From the IMG/VR virus record IMGVR_UViG_3300042922_001458, positions 1 through 41,797 of that record: a stretch of 41,797 nt of DNA. The stretch is one strand, 5' to 3'. The translations under genes were made by a program, and so were the position numbers. The notes below the pieces were generated by a model. It saw only the letters and a list, made by a program, of their open reading frames with translations. It searched no databases and had not been told where the DNA came from. The DNA is from a virus. The number at the start of each line of letters is the position of its first letter. The stretch's first letter is position 1. Positions 1-7,715 of this stretch are shown in pieces.

Positions 1-1089
1 TTACCGAGTGGGCGCCGCCTTGTCGCCTTTACGGCGCCGGACATACTTCTCGGTGGTCGTGACCGACCCATGGCCAAGCTGCTTTTGCGCCTGCCGGATA
101 TCGCCGGCGGCTTCGGTCTTGTCGGTGCCTGCCTTGGCGCGCAGGTCGCGGAATTGAAATGCAGCCTTGGGCACGCCGGCGGCCTCGCGGGCCTTGTCGA
201 ACCTGTCACGCAGCGCGCCAGCGGTCAGCGGCGAGCCAGACTCGTTGACCACCAAGTAGATGCTCACCACCTTGTTCTCGACGCGGTAGCGGGCCTTTCT
301 CGCCTTGATCCGTTCGATGACCTGCGCGAGCTCGCCCGAGATCTCGATCCGCAGTTTGTGGGCCGTCTTGCCCTGGCGCACATGCAGGAAACCGTCGCGC
401 ATGTCGGTTTCCAGAAACCGTAGCGTATCCGCCGGGCGCTGGCCGGCCAGATAGGCCAGGTCCATAGCATCCCGCAGCGGCTCATCGGCCGCGATGTGCA
501 CCCGCGCGTAAACGTCATCCTCGACATAGGTGTCGCGCCCGCGCTCCTTGTTCTTGCGCACGCCCTGCGCCGGATTCGGGGCATCGGTCAGACCGATCTC
601 CCGTGCATAGTTGAAGATGGCGCTGAACAGGGCGATCTCGCGGTTGGCGCGCACGTGGCCCGCATCGGGCGGCACGGGTCGCCCCTTCTCGCGAAACCAG
701 TCCGCCGACTTCGCCATGCGCCAGCGGATGTAGCGCGTGACGTGGACAGGCTTGATCTGCTCCATGTGCACGGGCGGCTTATCGAAGATCTCGCACAGGA
801 AATCCAGCTCGATTTTGTTGCCGTCCTGGGTTCGGGATGCTTTGGTCGGCACGATGTCGGCAAAGTACCGGTTGGCGGCTTGGCGGAACGTGACATGGCC
901 CGCGGCCCCGACAGTCTGCTGCGTGAGCTGGCCCCAGCGGCGCATGGCTTCAATGAAGTCCGAGCCGAGCGGTTCTTCCTTGCGAGGCTTCCCGCCCAGG
1001 TCGAAGTAGTAGTAGGTCTTGGCGCCGCGGTGGCGCGCCCGCATGCCTGGGGGCAGGCGGTTCCGGGTAGGCTTACGCCCCATGCTCAT
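1..1089 (-). CDS. int: Tyrosine recombinase (phage integrase)
   Basis: Site-specific recombinase expected to integrate and excise the phage genome. It has 362 aa: a basic N-terminal arm-type region, a core-binding SAM-like domain at about residues 65-165, and a catalytic domain from about 185. Visible catalytic candidates are Arg218 (AGQRPADT), Lys241 in the beta hairpin, the box II stretch FRDLR (R314/R317), His340 (LGHGS) and Tyr349 (EKYV). The usual first box II histidine is Arg314 here. The start (ATGAGCATG) overlaps the stop of the upstream DUF4224 gene as ATGA, so the two are translationally coupled. The stop codon is the first triplet of the window, so the attachment site lies outside or across the join. 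Family is certain; target site is unknown. Confidence 0.96.
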   Translation of the reverse strand: MSMGRKPTRNRLPPGMRARHRGAKTYYYFDLGGKPRKEEPLGSDFIEAMRRWGQLTQQTVGAAGHVTFRQAANRYFADIVPTKASRTQDGNKIELDFLCEIFDKPPVHMEQIKPVHVTRYIRWRMAKSADWFREKGRPVPPDAGHVRANREIALFSAIFNYAREIGLTDAPNPAQGVRKNKERGRDTYVEDDVYARVHIAADEPLRDAMDLAYLAGQRPADTLRFLETDMRDGFLHVRQGKTAHKLRIEISGELAQVIERIKARKARYRVENKVVSIYLVVNESGSPLTAGALRDRFDKAREAAGVPKAAFQFRDLRAKAGTDKTEAAGDIRQAQKQLGHGSVTTTEKYVRRRKGDKAAPTR

Positions 1090-1337
1090 GCCCTCCAGGC
1101 GTCAGGCGTCCATTCAGTATTGGCCGGCTCGGTGGCTCGTGCGGGGCGGCGCTCGACCGCGCTGCGCGCGACTATAGCCCGGCCCGCGCGGTTGACGTGC
1201 GCAGGGTAACCATGGGCCAGCAGCCATTCCACTTGCAGGACCGGATAGGGCCTGCCTTTGGTGCCGCGACGGATTCCGGTCATATCAGCCACCTCGGCAG
1301 GCGACAGGAACGTGTCTGGCGGTTGTCGATCGGTCAT
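1086..1337 (-). CDS. DUF4224 protein, probable excisionase-like factor
   Basis: Small protein (83 aa) of the DUF4224 type, normally found directly upstream of phage integrases. The core reads FLSPAEVADMTGIRRGTKG and continues to a short wing-like segment, resembling an excisionase/MerR-type winged helix that would bind DNA near the att site. Two consecutive ATGs occur (1340 and 1337). The Shine-Dalgarno AAGGAG is too close to the first (2 nt) and better placed for the second (5 nt), so 1337 is preferred. It overlaps the stop of the upstream 176-aa gene (TGATG) and the start of int (ATGA). The xis role is inferred from family and position. Confidence 0.85.
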   Translation of the reverse strand: MTDRQPPDTFLSPAEVADMTGIRRGTKGRPYPVLQVEWLLAHGYPAHVNRAGRAIVARSAVERRPARATEPANTEWTPDAWRA

Positions 1338-1867
1338 CATTGCTCCTTTAGTGACGCATCGCCGAGCTCAATGCGCGATATTTGAGGCATGTCCTCAAGC
1401 AGCCTCACTGCATCGGCATAGGCCCGCATGGCGCGCTGCTCGTCGATCTGGTCGGCACCAAGGGTTTCGGCGCACTCGCGGAGCTGGGCGGCAAGGCGCT
1501 CGATCGCTGCCGCAGCTTCCAGCATGATCGGGGATGGAAGACGCATGCCTTCTGGTGCTGGTCCGCTGCAATCTCGCCATCCAAACTCAGGCTCGCCGTT
1601 GATCATCGGACCCATCGCATATTTGCAGCGCAGTCGATGGATCAGGTCATCGGCTACGGGTGCGCGCAGCTTGGACAGCGCCTTGTAGGCCTCATAGATA
1701 AGCAGGGTTGCGGCGTTCTTGCGGCCATTGCAACCGATCCACTGGAACAGGCGGGCGATAACAGCCTCGACGCTGTCGTAGCCATGCTGCTGGATGACTG
1801 CATTGACGTAGACATCGCTCAGCGGATTTTCGCTTGCCGCGGTCGCTACGCTTTTCGGGTCGTTCAT
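1337..1867 (-). CDS. Hypothetical phage protein, 176 aa
   Basis: Not recognised. An acidic, mostly helical soluble protein. The first half holds a compact region around FQWIGCNGRKNAATLLIYEA. The last 60 residues form a long helix rich in Ala, Glu and Arg that could be a coiled coil, a form common in small phage early proteins. It is the gene before the DUF4224 gene and supplies that gene's ribosome-binding site from its own last codons (LKEQ spans AAGGAG), so the two are co-translated. Its own Shine-Dalgarno is weak (AGGT about 9 nt upstream). Read leftward as part of the int-proximal early operon. Confidence 0.75.
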   Translation of the reverse strand: MNDPKSVATAASENPLSDVYVNAVIQQHGYDSVEAVIARLFQWIGCNGRKNAATLLIYEAYKALSKLRAPVADDLIHRLRCKYAMGPMINGEPEFGWRDCSGPAPEGMRLPSPIMLEAAAAIERLAAQLRECAETLGADQIDEQRAMRAYADAVRLLEDMPQISRIELGDASLKEQ

Positions 1868-1934
1868 GTGGGTCTACCTGGGTGTGGTGGAGTACGATCG
1901 CGATGCCCATAAGAGGGGAACGCGGAGGCCGTGT

Positions 1935-2576
1935 ATGGAAGACATCAAATTTGGGAATTGGCGCCTGACAGGCTTTTGGATCGGTGCGACTCTCGCCTCT
2001 TTGATCGCAGGTTTCGTTCTCGGATGGGGCTGGCTGGATCGGCCGGGGGCGCTGGCCTCCGTTAGCGTTCTAAACGTAATCACGGCCCTTGGGACCGTCG
2101 GAGCGACGTTCGCGGCCGTTGGAATTGCTTCTTGGCAATATCGGTTGCAGCAAAAGGAGAAGTACGTCGATGCCGTCCTCGTGCTTGGAGAGGCATATCC
2201 GAGGATGGCTAGATTTCTCGCCGCATTGATCGCGACGGAGCCGTTCTTTGAGGAGCTGAAGTATGTTGATCGGTCGCCCGAAGCTATCCGGCAGGCAGTG
2301 TCGTTGTTGCGCCAGCAGTACGATGCGGCCAATTTTCCAAGCCCACGGCAGCTTATCCCCCTGGGAGGTCGTTTCGGTGCGGATCTAGCGTTGATCGTGT
2401 CCCACCTGCAGTCAGCATTGGAACTCGCAGAATCGGACAACCTTCGGACGCGAGAGGATCGTCTGCACACGGCCGGCTTTATGCGTGGGGCAATAGGTGT
2501 CGCGATGCCCCGCATCCAAGCATTGTCAGAAGCGGGATTTGCACTGCTGAATCAAGGCGCTGAAGTGGGCCGTTAG
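1935..2576 (+). CDS. Two-helix membrane protein, hypothetical
   Basis: The only rightward gene in the left early region, so probably an independently expressed moron. It has 213 aa. The ATG at 1935 follows GGAGG with 6 nt spacing and is preferred over the ATG at 1866. Two hydrophobic segments lie near the N-terminus: about residues 12-30 (FWIGATLASLIAGFVLGWGW) and 43-65 (SVLNVITALGTVGATFAAVG). A basic, helical cytoplasmic domain with no recognisable motif follows. The topology (two TM helices plus cytoplasmic tail) recalls membrane-anchored accessory or exclusion proteins of prophages, but that is only an analogy. It converges with the 164-aa gene ending at 2612. Confidence 0.8.
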   Translation: MEDIKFGNWRLTGFWIGATLASLIAGFVLGWGWLDRPGALASVSVLNVITALGTVGATFAAVGIASWQYRLQQKEKYVDAVLVLGEAYPRMARFLAALIATEPFFEELKYVDRSPEAIRQAVSLLRQQYDAANFPSPRQLIPLGGRFGADLALIVSHLQSALELAESDNLRTREDRLHTAGFMRGAIGVAMPRIQALSEAGFALLNQGAEVGR

Positions 2577-2611
2577 ATCGAAGGATCGACTTTGCTTGGT
2601 GAACTGGGTCG

Positions 2612-3106
2612 TCATTCGTCACTGGTGGATGGCAGTGCGGCATCAACCCTCGCTCGCCGTCGTGCAATGTCCTCCGCCGCCTTTTCAGCCCATTGACTGC
2701 CGTGAAGCAAATAGAACCCGAGCAGGTAATGGATAACCGTGGCCTGTTCGGCTTCCGCTTTCGAGGCAATTTCGACGCCAGACAGGCGAAGCAGCTGAGC
2801 CAGGCGGATGCAGGTGAAGTTCGGACGGCCGAGGATGTCGATGAGGTCGGCATTGAGTTCAGGCAGCACCGGCTCAATGACCTCCGGAGGCGGCGGGCGG
2901 CGGAACAGCGGCACAATGGGCCAGTCCGATTTAGCGCGCAGCGGATAGGCATGTTCGATCACCACACTGAACCGGCCTTCGGTGTCGACGCGCCCAAATT
3001 CGTAGGCGTAAGGCTTGTCCATATCGGGATGACCGCTGGGGGCCGGCTTGGAAGTGTCGGGCGTGCCCAGCGCAGCACCCAAGAGATTGCTGAGGGGGGC
3101 GTTCAT
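2612..3106 (-). CDS. Hypothetical protein downstream of ParB-like gene
   Basis: 164 aa, not recognised. The first 20 residues are polar and low-complexity. The middle contains a beta-rich stretch (YEFGRVDTEGRFSVVIEHAY) and a Pro-rich linker (FRRPPPPEVIEPVLPEL), and the C-terminal half is helical. Its ATG overlaps the ParB-like gene stop as ATGA, so the two proteins are made together and may act together. That is inference from coupling only. Confidence 0.75.
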   Translation of the reverse strand: MNAPLSNLLGAALGTPDTSKPAPSGHPDMDKPYAYEFGRVDTEGRFSVVIEHAYPLRAKSDWPIVPLFRRPPPPEVIEPVLPELNADLIDILGRPNFTCIRLAQLLRLSGVEIASKAEAEQATVIHYLLGFYLLHGSQWAEKAAEDIARRRARVDAALPSTSDE

Positions 3107-4104
3107 GCCGTGGCTTCCTGCTGGTTGAAGTCCATCGGAGCTTGAGTTTCGGGGGCGGCCTGCTGCGCCTCTTTGGCAGCCTTTTCGGCACGCTTGGCGC
3201 GGACAGTTTCGACCGCTCCATGCGCATGGAACAGGTCGAGCAGGGCGGCGGCGGGGATGGTGATGGTTTCGGCGGCAACGCGGCCTTCTTGAATGTCCAA
3301 GAGGGTCGCGCGCTGATTGGCGTCCAGGCCCTGCATGAACGTGTCCACGCCGCTGATGAGCGGTGAAACGACTTTGCGGGGCAGGGCGCGGCCGTGGATG
3401 GTGCTGGACGTTACGCGGGACTTGCCGGAGGCCTTGGCCTTTTCAAACTCGCCTTGTAGGAATGCGCCAGCGCCCTCGCCATGCTTGGCAACGGCCTCGA
3501 TGGCGGTGGACGCCTTCACAGCGCCGGAACGCACCAGAGCATGCACATCGCTGTTGGCGTGGGCCAGCGCGATCATCTTGCCGACCCATTGAGGGGATAC
3601 CTGTTCGAGGCGGCTGATGCGCTCGTTGTCCCACTTGAAGCCGGCCAGCTTGGCGTAGCCGAAGGCGGTTTCCAGGGGGGTCAGGTGCCGGCCCTGGGCG
3701 CTGCTGATGATACGGGCGGTGCGGTCGGCGTCGTTGCCGACGAAGGCCGTGACGTCGATCCAGACGACGCCGTGCTCATCCTGCAGCGGCGCGCCGGCGG
3801 CAATCGCGCGGCCGATCTGCTCGTGGCGGCGGTGGCCGTCGACCAGCCACACGCCACCTTCGGGGCGGGGGCGGACTTCGAGCGGCGGAATCTTGCCGCC
3901 CGCCATGATGTGCTGGAACAGGGCTTCGTCGTCGGCCTCGGCGCGTTCGCGTTCTTCGCCATCCAGCAGATCGAGAGGGGTGCGCAGGTTGAAGCCGGGT
4001 TCGACGTGCAGATCCTCATAGCGGGTCTGCATGGCGTGGGCGCGCTTGATTTCCTTGGAGAGGATCTTTTGCCGGAAGGAAACCGGGGCGGTGGATTCGG
4101 TCAT
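3103..4104 (-). CDS. ParB/Spo0J-family N-terminal domain protein
   Basis: 333 aa. A ParB N-terminal (nucleotide-binding/sulfiredoxin-like) domain spans about residues 30-130, with the signature VDGHRRHEQI at 88-97, the GHRR equivalent of the ParB GERR CTP-binding box. A helix-turn-helix-like region follows at about 140-195 (LTPLETAFGYAKLAGFKW, then VSPQWVGKMIAL). The C-terminus is Ala/Lys/Gln-rich. A GGAG 5 nt before ATG fixes the start. No ParA ATPase is encoded anywhere in the window, so a plasmid-style partition system is not complete. Other roles seen for phage ParB-like proteins include transcriptional regulation and DNase activity. Family is confident; function is open. Confidence 0.88.
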   Translation of the reverse strand: MTESTAPVSFRQKILSKEIKRAHAMQTRYEDLHVEPGFNLRTPLDLLDGEERERAEADDEALFQHIMAGGKIPPLEVRPRPEGGVWLVDGHRRHEQIGRAIAAGAPLQDEHGVVWIDVTAFVGNDADRTARIISSAQGRHLTPLETAFGYAKLAGFKWDNERISRLEQVSPQWVGKMIALAHANSDVHALVRSGAVKASTAIEAVAKHGEGAGAFLQGEFEKAKASGKSRVTSSTIHGRALPRKVVSPLISGVDTFMQGLDANQRATLLDIQEGRVAAETITIPAAALLDLFHAHGAVETVRAKRAEKAAKEAQQAAPETQAPMDFNQQEATA

Positions 4105-4134
4105 CGGAACTCCGATTTGTTCGTGATCGGTCGA

Positions 4135-4407
4135 CTACTTGCGTTCAAGCCGAACGCCGGTAGGGCGCGGGACGGGAACGGCAGGGCACCGACCGCTCCA
4201 AATGTTGCTGATGGTCTGGGGCGAGACGCCGTAGCACTCGCCCAGGTCTTTGGCGGTGAGGCGACCCTTGGCGCCCTTGATGAACGCCAGTTCCTCGGGG
4301 CGCATGGCTTCCTGTTTGGGGTCTGCCCAGCGCAGGCGCCGACGCGGCAACGGGATCGGGGGCGTCCAGCCGGTGCGATCCCTCAGAATGAAGTCGATCC
4401 CGTTCAT
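4135..4407 (-). CDS. Small helix-turn-helix protein
   Basis: 90 aa. The C-terminal half carries a clear HTH: AFIKGAKGRLTAKDLGECYG then VSPQTISNIWSG, a Trp-containing recognition helix of the type used to bind DNA. The ATG at 4407 overlaps the stop of the upstream 77-aa gene (ATGA). No independent Shine-Dalgarno is visible, so translation is probably coupled. A longer in-frame opening to 4689 exists, but its extra N-terminal residues look like out-of-frame sequence and overlap the membrane genes, so the short form is preferred. Possible local regulator of the ParB/int end of the operon. Confidence 0.75.
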   Translation of the reverse strand: MNGIDFILRDRTGWTPPIPLPRRRLRWADPKQEAMRPEELAFIKGAKGRLTAKDLGECYGVSPQTISNIWSGRCPAVPVPRPTGVRLERK

Positions 4408-4637
4408 GCGAAGGCCCGCAGCAGCCAGCCCAGGACCGTAGGGCCGAAGAGGAAGAAAGCGGCCAGCGCCAGGCTGGCGGGCCAGGCCCACAGCGGGATA
4501 TCCGCGTCGTCGTTCCAGTTGCCCTTGCCGGCATGGTCGCGGGGAGCAATCAGGGCGCCAAGCTTCCGGGCGGCCTGTTGGATCGTGATGGGGTGACGGT
4601 GGCGCACCGGGGGCGCGCTTGCGCTGATGGTGTTCAT
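4404..4637 (-). CDS. Small single-pass membrane protein
   Basis: 77 aa. The polar N-terminal half (residues 1-45) has no known motif. The C-terminal hydrophobic helix at about 49-75 (WAWPASLALAAFFLFGPTVL) is a good transmembrane segment, giving a C-terminal-anchor layout. The start overlaps the stop of the 41-aa gene upstream and the stop overlaps the HTH gene downstream (both ATGA), so it sits in a tightly coupled chain. Function unknown. Confidence 0.6.
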   Translation of the reverse strand: MNTISASAPPVRHRHPITIQQAARKLGALIAPRDHAGKGNWNDDADIPLWAWPASLALAAFFLFGPTVLGWLLRAFA

Positions 4638-4759
4638 GTCGGGTTCCAGAGATCTGCCGCGGCGTGGCGGCGGGAGAGGTAGTCGCCAAGGGGTGCCAGC
4701 AACAGCCGTGCGAACGCGAGCAGGCCCAGGCCCCAGGCGAGGGCTTCAGTCAAGGTCAT
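4634..4759 (-). CDS. Very short membrane peptide (41 aa)
   Basis: A short frame beginning MTLTEALAWGLGLLAFARLL and ending DLWNPT. The first 25 residues are a single hydrophobic helix (GLGLLAFARLLLAPLG) followed by a basic patch (SRRH). Its stop overlaps the next gene's start as ATGA, the coupling style used by neighbouring genes, which is the main support. No good Shine-Dalgarno precedes the ATG, so the call is tentative. Together with the 77-aa gene it would form a two-membrane-peptide pair. Confidence 0.45.
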   Translation of the reverse strand: MTLTEALAWGLGLLAFARLLLAPLGDYLSRRHAAADLWNPT

Positions 4760-4792
4760 GGGAATCTGCGCAGAGGTGCGCTGATGGAGGCT

Positions 4793-4819
4793 AGCGGGAG
4801 CCGCTCAGGGACTCCCGCT
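4793..4819. terminator. Hairpin after the HNH gene
   Basis: Perfect 8-bp inverted repeat AGCGGGAG / CTCCCGCT with an 11-nt loop in the gap between the HNH gene stop (4870) and the next leftward gene (4759). No T-tract follows on either strand, so this is at most a weak terminator or an mRNA-stabilising stem. Confidence 0.4.
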
Positions 4820-4869
4820 GCAAAGCGGGGAAGTTGTTTTACATGGCGTCGAAACGGCGCCGAATGGTT

Positions 4870-6336
4870 TTATCCGAAGTGCAACTTTCGATGGCAGTTC
4901 GGACACAGCGCGACGGCATTTTCAACGGTGTCATCGCCGCCGTCTGCTAGTCTGACTTTGTGGTGCACTTCAAGATATGGCTCATTCTTCGCCCGACTGA
5001 TGAAGGGCGCGGGCTCCTTGCATTCTTCGCAATGGCCTTGCGCACGTTCCAGCACCTCCACAATTACGTCAGCGTTGCGTATAAAGGCCGTAGCACGAAC
5101 AACGACACGAGGCGGCTTTTTAGGTGCAGCTTCTAGCCGTGCCAATCTATCAGTGCGGGAGCTTGCGAGGGCTGTTGCCACCCGTCCGTTAAGTTCGTTT
5201 TCCAAGAAGCCTAGCTCCGCCACAACTTCCGTTGGTTGTGAGTCGCAGAGCGCAAGTTCAAACCATCGAGAACCATCGGGTTCAGCGTGGTGGCCTGCAT
5301 AAGCGAAGGTCCCTTGGTAAGTGAAGGGTGTCGAATCCGAGGATCGGACGAACGTCAAGATCGGGATGCTCGGATTTTGGAGAATGGCCGCGTTGGCCTT
5401 GAAGTGTTCGCCAAACTCTTGCTTGCCGTTTCGCGTGATGGCCTTGAAGTAGTACTTCAGACGACGTGAGGGTTCGAGCCATTCGTTAGCATAGGCGCCA
5501 CCACTGAGCGTCGCCTTGATGACCACAAGCGCCGGAGTGCCGGCTGACGGTAGGACGAACATTCCTCCTGCGCGGGTATCGTAGTTCTTCGTGAAAATGA
5601 GGATGTCGTATGGCGAGTACGGCTCACCGATGACGAAGTCGCTGGGGCGAGTGCAATCATTGAGCCAAGGCTGAAAGCGCTCGGCAAATTCGGCCTTGAT
5701 GTCTTCAAACGTCAGGAGCTCGCACGCCTTCATTCCGAGGTAGATGGGATCCTTCTCGTCTTCGCTAAACCGCTGCAAATAGTTGAACAGGTCTCCTACG
5801 CGCTTGAATTTTTGGAGCCATATATCGGAGTGTTTAACCTTATCTTTGAGCTCAGAACCTAGCCTGGTACTGCTTAACGCTGGGCGTTGCACGCGCTCCA
5901 TGATGAACTCGCGTGCAGCCTCGATGCCAGACAGCTCCGTTGGCTCTGACCGAAGAGCGCGTTCGGCCAGAGCAATGGGTTTATGCCGAGCCGTGGCAAT
6001 CAGGTGGGCCAGCTCTGGGGCGATCGTATAGCCCCTAACATTGCGGCCTCCATGCAACGATAAAGACCCTTCCATCGACGGCAATTCGTCATCCGTTCGG
6101 ACGCGAAGCCGATAGCCTTCGATAACCACTCCACGAATCACTTCCTCGATCGTCTTTACAAATAGCGAGCGACGAGCTTCGCCACTCCCCGTGCGAAGGA
6201 CAAAATGACCTTTGCCGGCACCCGTAGTCGCTAAGTAGGGATAGCGTGCGCGTCCAGCGCTATCAATTATGGCGAAGCGTTTGTCCGAATTCACTGAGAA
6301 TCCTAATTGCTCGTGTAACAAGGCTGCCATTTTCAA
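4870..6336 (-). CDS. HNH endonuclease with SRA-like region (type IV restriction-like)
   Basis: 488 aa from a TTG; an ATG two codons on (6330) is an equally good start, and neither has a clear Shine-Dalgarno. The last 55 residues form an HNH/McrA-type nuclease: CEEC, then LEVHHKVRLADGGDDTVENA, then CPNCHRKLH, giving a four-Cys zinc site and the HH..N..H catalytic core. The middle (about 230-370) resembles the SRA-like domain of ScoMcrA-type enzymes (FKANAAILQN, PILTFVRS, FTYQGTFAY), which reads modified bases. The N-terminal 200 residues are not recognised. Likely a modification-dependent DNA endonuclease, i.e. defence or inter-phage competition cargo. Base composition is visibly less G+C-rich than the structural genes, consistent with separate acquisition. 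Confidence 0.85.
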   Translation of the reverse strand: MKMAALLHEQLGFSVNSDKRFAIIDSAGRARYPYLATTGAGKGHFVLRTGSGEARRSLFVKTIEEVIRGVVIEGYRLRVRTDDELPSMEGSLSLHGGRNVRGYTIAPELAHLIATARHKPIALAERALRSEPTELSGIEAAREFIMERVQRPALSSTRLGSELKDKVKHSDIWLQKFKRVGDLFNYLQRFSEDEKDPIYLGMKACELLTFEDIKAEFAERFQPWLNDCTRPSDFVIGEPYSPYDILIFTKNYDTRAGGMFVLPSAGTPALVVIKATLSGGAYANEWLEPSRRLKYYFKAITRNGKQEFGEHFKANAAILQNPSIPILTFVRSSDSTPFTYQGTFAYAGHHAEPDGSRWFELALCDSQPTEVVAELGFLENELNGRVATALASSRTDRLARLEAAPKKPPRVVVRATAFIRNADVIVEVLERAQGHCEECKEPAPFISRAKNEPYLEVHHKVRLADGGDDTVENAVALCPNCHRKLHFG

Positions 6337-6372
6337 CGAATTCAGCGGCCGGGTCGATAGCCTGAGTTACAT

Positions 6373-6447
6373 CTATTTGTTGATGGTGCTGCTGAAATTG
6401 AGAACGTCGATCAGTTCTTCAATGAAGCGGACGAGTGCTTCGAGCAT
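6373..6447 (-). CDS. 24-aa ORF upstream of the HNH gene
   Basis: A short frame (MLEALVRFIEELIDVLNF and six more residues) preceded by GGAG with 7 nt spacing, so ribosome binding is credible. The peptide is an amphipathic helix with alternating acidic and hydrophobic residues. It is in the same frame as the HNH gene, separated from it only by TAG, then ATG-TAA, and about 30 further bases. It could be a leader peptide coupled to HNH translation, an independent small protein, or a remnant of a longer HNH N-terminus cut by nonsense codons. Evidence is limited to RBS and frame. Confidence 0.4.
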   Translation of the reverse strand: MLEALVRFIEELIDVLNFSSTINK

Positions 6448-6818
6448 GGCATTGCTCCGTGGATTGGGTTGGGGTGGTTGATGGTGGCCGGAGCTGATCC
6501 CGGCTTGCGGTTTACTCGGTTGCCGAGGGGCATCGCCCTACACCGGTATATGCACTGGAACGATTTCCGGCCATGTTGAACGTCTGCTGCGCATCAGCAC
6601 TGCACAATTTCCCTCAAGCGACGCGCCCGCAAACCTGGATGGGGGCATGAACCCTTTCCATGACCGGATGGCGCCGTCGGGCGCCTCGCTGGATGGGGCC
6701 TGTCTATCCGGGGGAATCTAGCGCCCGCAACGTAATCCACCGATTGCTGCAATTAGCTATCGGCATTGCCATGCCGTTGCCGCCCGATACTCGTGGACTG
6801 CATTCTCAGGGAGGGAAT
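6448..6818. other. Gene-poor gap between HNH and DUF6602 genes
   Basis: About 370 bp without a convincing gene. It holds small inverted repeats, e.g. CGGCAT-TGCC-ATGCCG at 6761-6776 and GGCGCC-GTCG-GGCGCC near 6670, and the RBS of the 24-aa ORF at its left edge. A rightward frame from 6660 to 6962 has no good RBS, runs antisense into the DUF6602 gene and has no protein-like composition, so it is not called. Possibly an untranslated leader for the HNH gene. Confidence 0.4.
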
Positions 6819-7715
6819 CTACGCATCTGGATGTGTTATCCCACGGAGCATACGCTGGACTTCCGAAGCAGGCTGCGAGGTCTGCTTTTTAAACTCTTTG
6901 TAAAGGCCGTGTTTGAAAGCCATATCTACAATTCGGAAACGCGCTTCTTCTGGAGGGGATAAGTAGCGCGGTAGGACGTCCTCCTGCATTTTTAGACCAG
7001 CGTGAGCCACTCGATGTAGGCGCAACAGAAATCCGACCAAGCTGTCTTCGCCCCATCCCTCGAAGAACCAGCCATGCTGATTCGGGTAGCCTGCAACGTT
7101 CCATGGGTTCAAGGTCTTGTCGATAAAGTTCGAGAAAACGCCAACGTCATGCACGACGATGAAATCGGCTTGATCTAGTGGGTCGACTCCCCGCGATTCG
7201 TAGAACTCCAGAATTTCGAAGCCAGTCTCAATAGGGGCAGCTTTGCACTGCATGGAAAAAACGCCAAATGGCACCCGCTTGGCCCATTCGCCCAATATGC
7301 CGAATTCATGAATCATGGCCGTCGACGCACGTCGCAGCTTCTTTACTGACAAGCCTTGTTCAAGAGCTCGGTGTAGCTCTGCTTTGTCGGCAATATTAGG
7401 CTTTACCTCTACAACCGAATCGACGCCTTCAGCAAGCAGCAAGTTGTACTTGCCGCTCGCACTCACCGTGTAAGGATGGCTAGGTGCACAAATCACGCAA
7501 TCGATCGACGCGGCGATATTTCCTAATGAGTCGCGTACTTTTCCTTTCGCAATCCGATGTGGGAATGGGAAATAACGACCTACGAACGCTTGGACCGCGT
7601 TCTCGCGAAACTCGGCGATCTCTTGGGATGTGCCTCGGCCCTGTATTGACGCCTTTCGGAATTCGCTTGAAAGTTGCAGAGCTTCTTCACGCAGCAAACT
7701 GTATAAGTCATTCAT
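6819..7715 (-). CDS. DUF6602-type protein with PD-(D/E)xK-like core
   Basis: 298 aa from the ATG at 7715; longer frames to 7856 start in leader sequence without an RBS. The N-terminal helical part contains Glu35/Glu38. Then come the strand-like stretches ASIDCVI (Asp72) and VDSVVEVKPN (Glu103, Lys105), i.e. the D...ExK pattern of the restriction-endonuclease fold seen in DUF6602 proteins. The C-terminal half is helical and unrecognised. Nuclease activity is an inference from these residues. It is the first gene after the operator-overlapping leftward promoter, separated from it by a leader of about 340 nt, and the HNH gene follows on the same strand, so the two are probably expressed together when the repressor is removed. 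Confidence 0.75.
   Translation of the reverse strand: MNDLYSLLREEALQLSSEFRKASIQGRGTSQEIAEFRENAVQAFVGRYFPFPHRIAKGKVRDSLGNIAASIDCVICAPSHPYTVSASGKYNLLLAEGVDSVVEVKPNIADKAELHRALEQGLSVKKLRRASTAMIHEFGILGEWAKRVPFGVFSMQCKAAPIETGFEILEFYESRGVDPLDQADFIVVHDVGVFSNFIDKTLNPWNVAGYPNQHGWFFEGWGEDSLVGFLLRLHRVAHAGLKMQEDVLPRYLSPPEEARFRIVDMAFKHGLYKEFKKQTSQPASEVQRMLRGITHPDA

Noticed and set aside
496-1209. Rightward frame of 237 codons opposite the integrase
   Set aside because: Antisense to a clear integrase; composition is that of a shadow frame.
3103-4104. Complete plasmid-type partition system
   Set aside because: No ParA-type ATPase is encoded and an integrase is present, so only an orphan ParB-like protein can be claimed.
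3481-4596. Long rightward open frame of 371 codons opposite the ParB-like gene
   Set aside because: It is the G+C-rich antisense shadow of the ParB-like and neighbouring small genes; no RBS and no domain-like sequence.
6660-6962. Rightward 100-codon frame in the HNH-DUF6602 gap
   Set aside because: No convincing RBS, runs into the 3' part of the DUF6602 gene on the opposite strand, no recognisable features.
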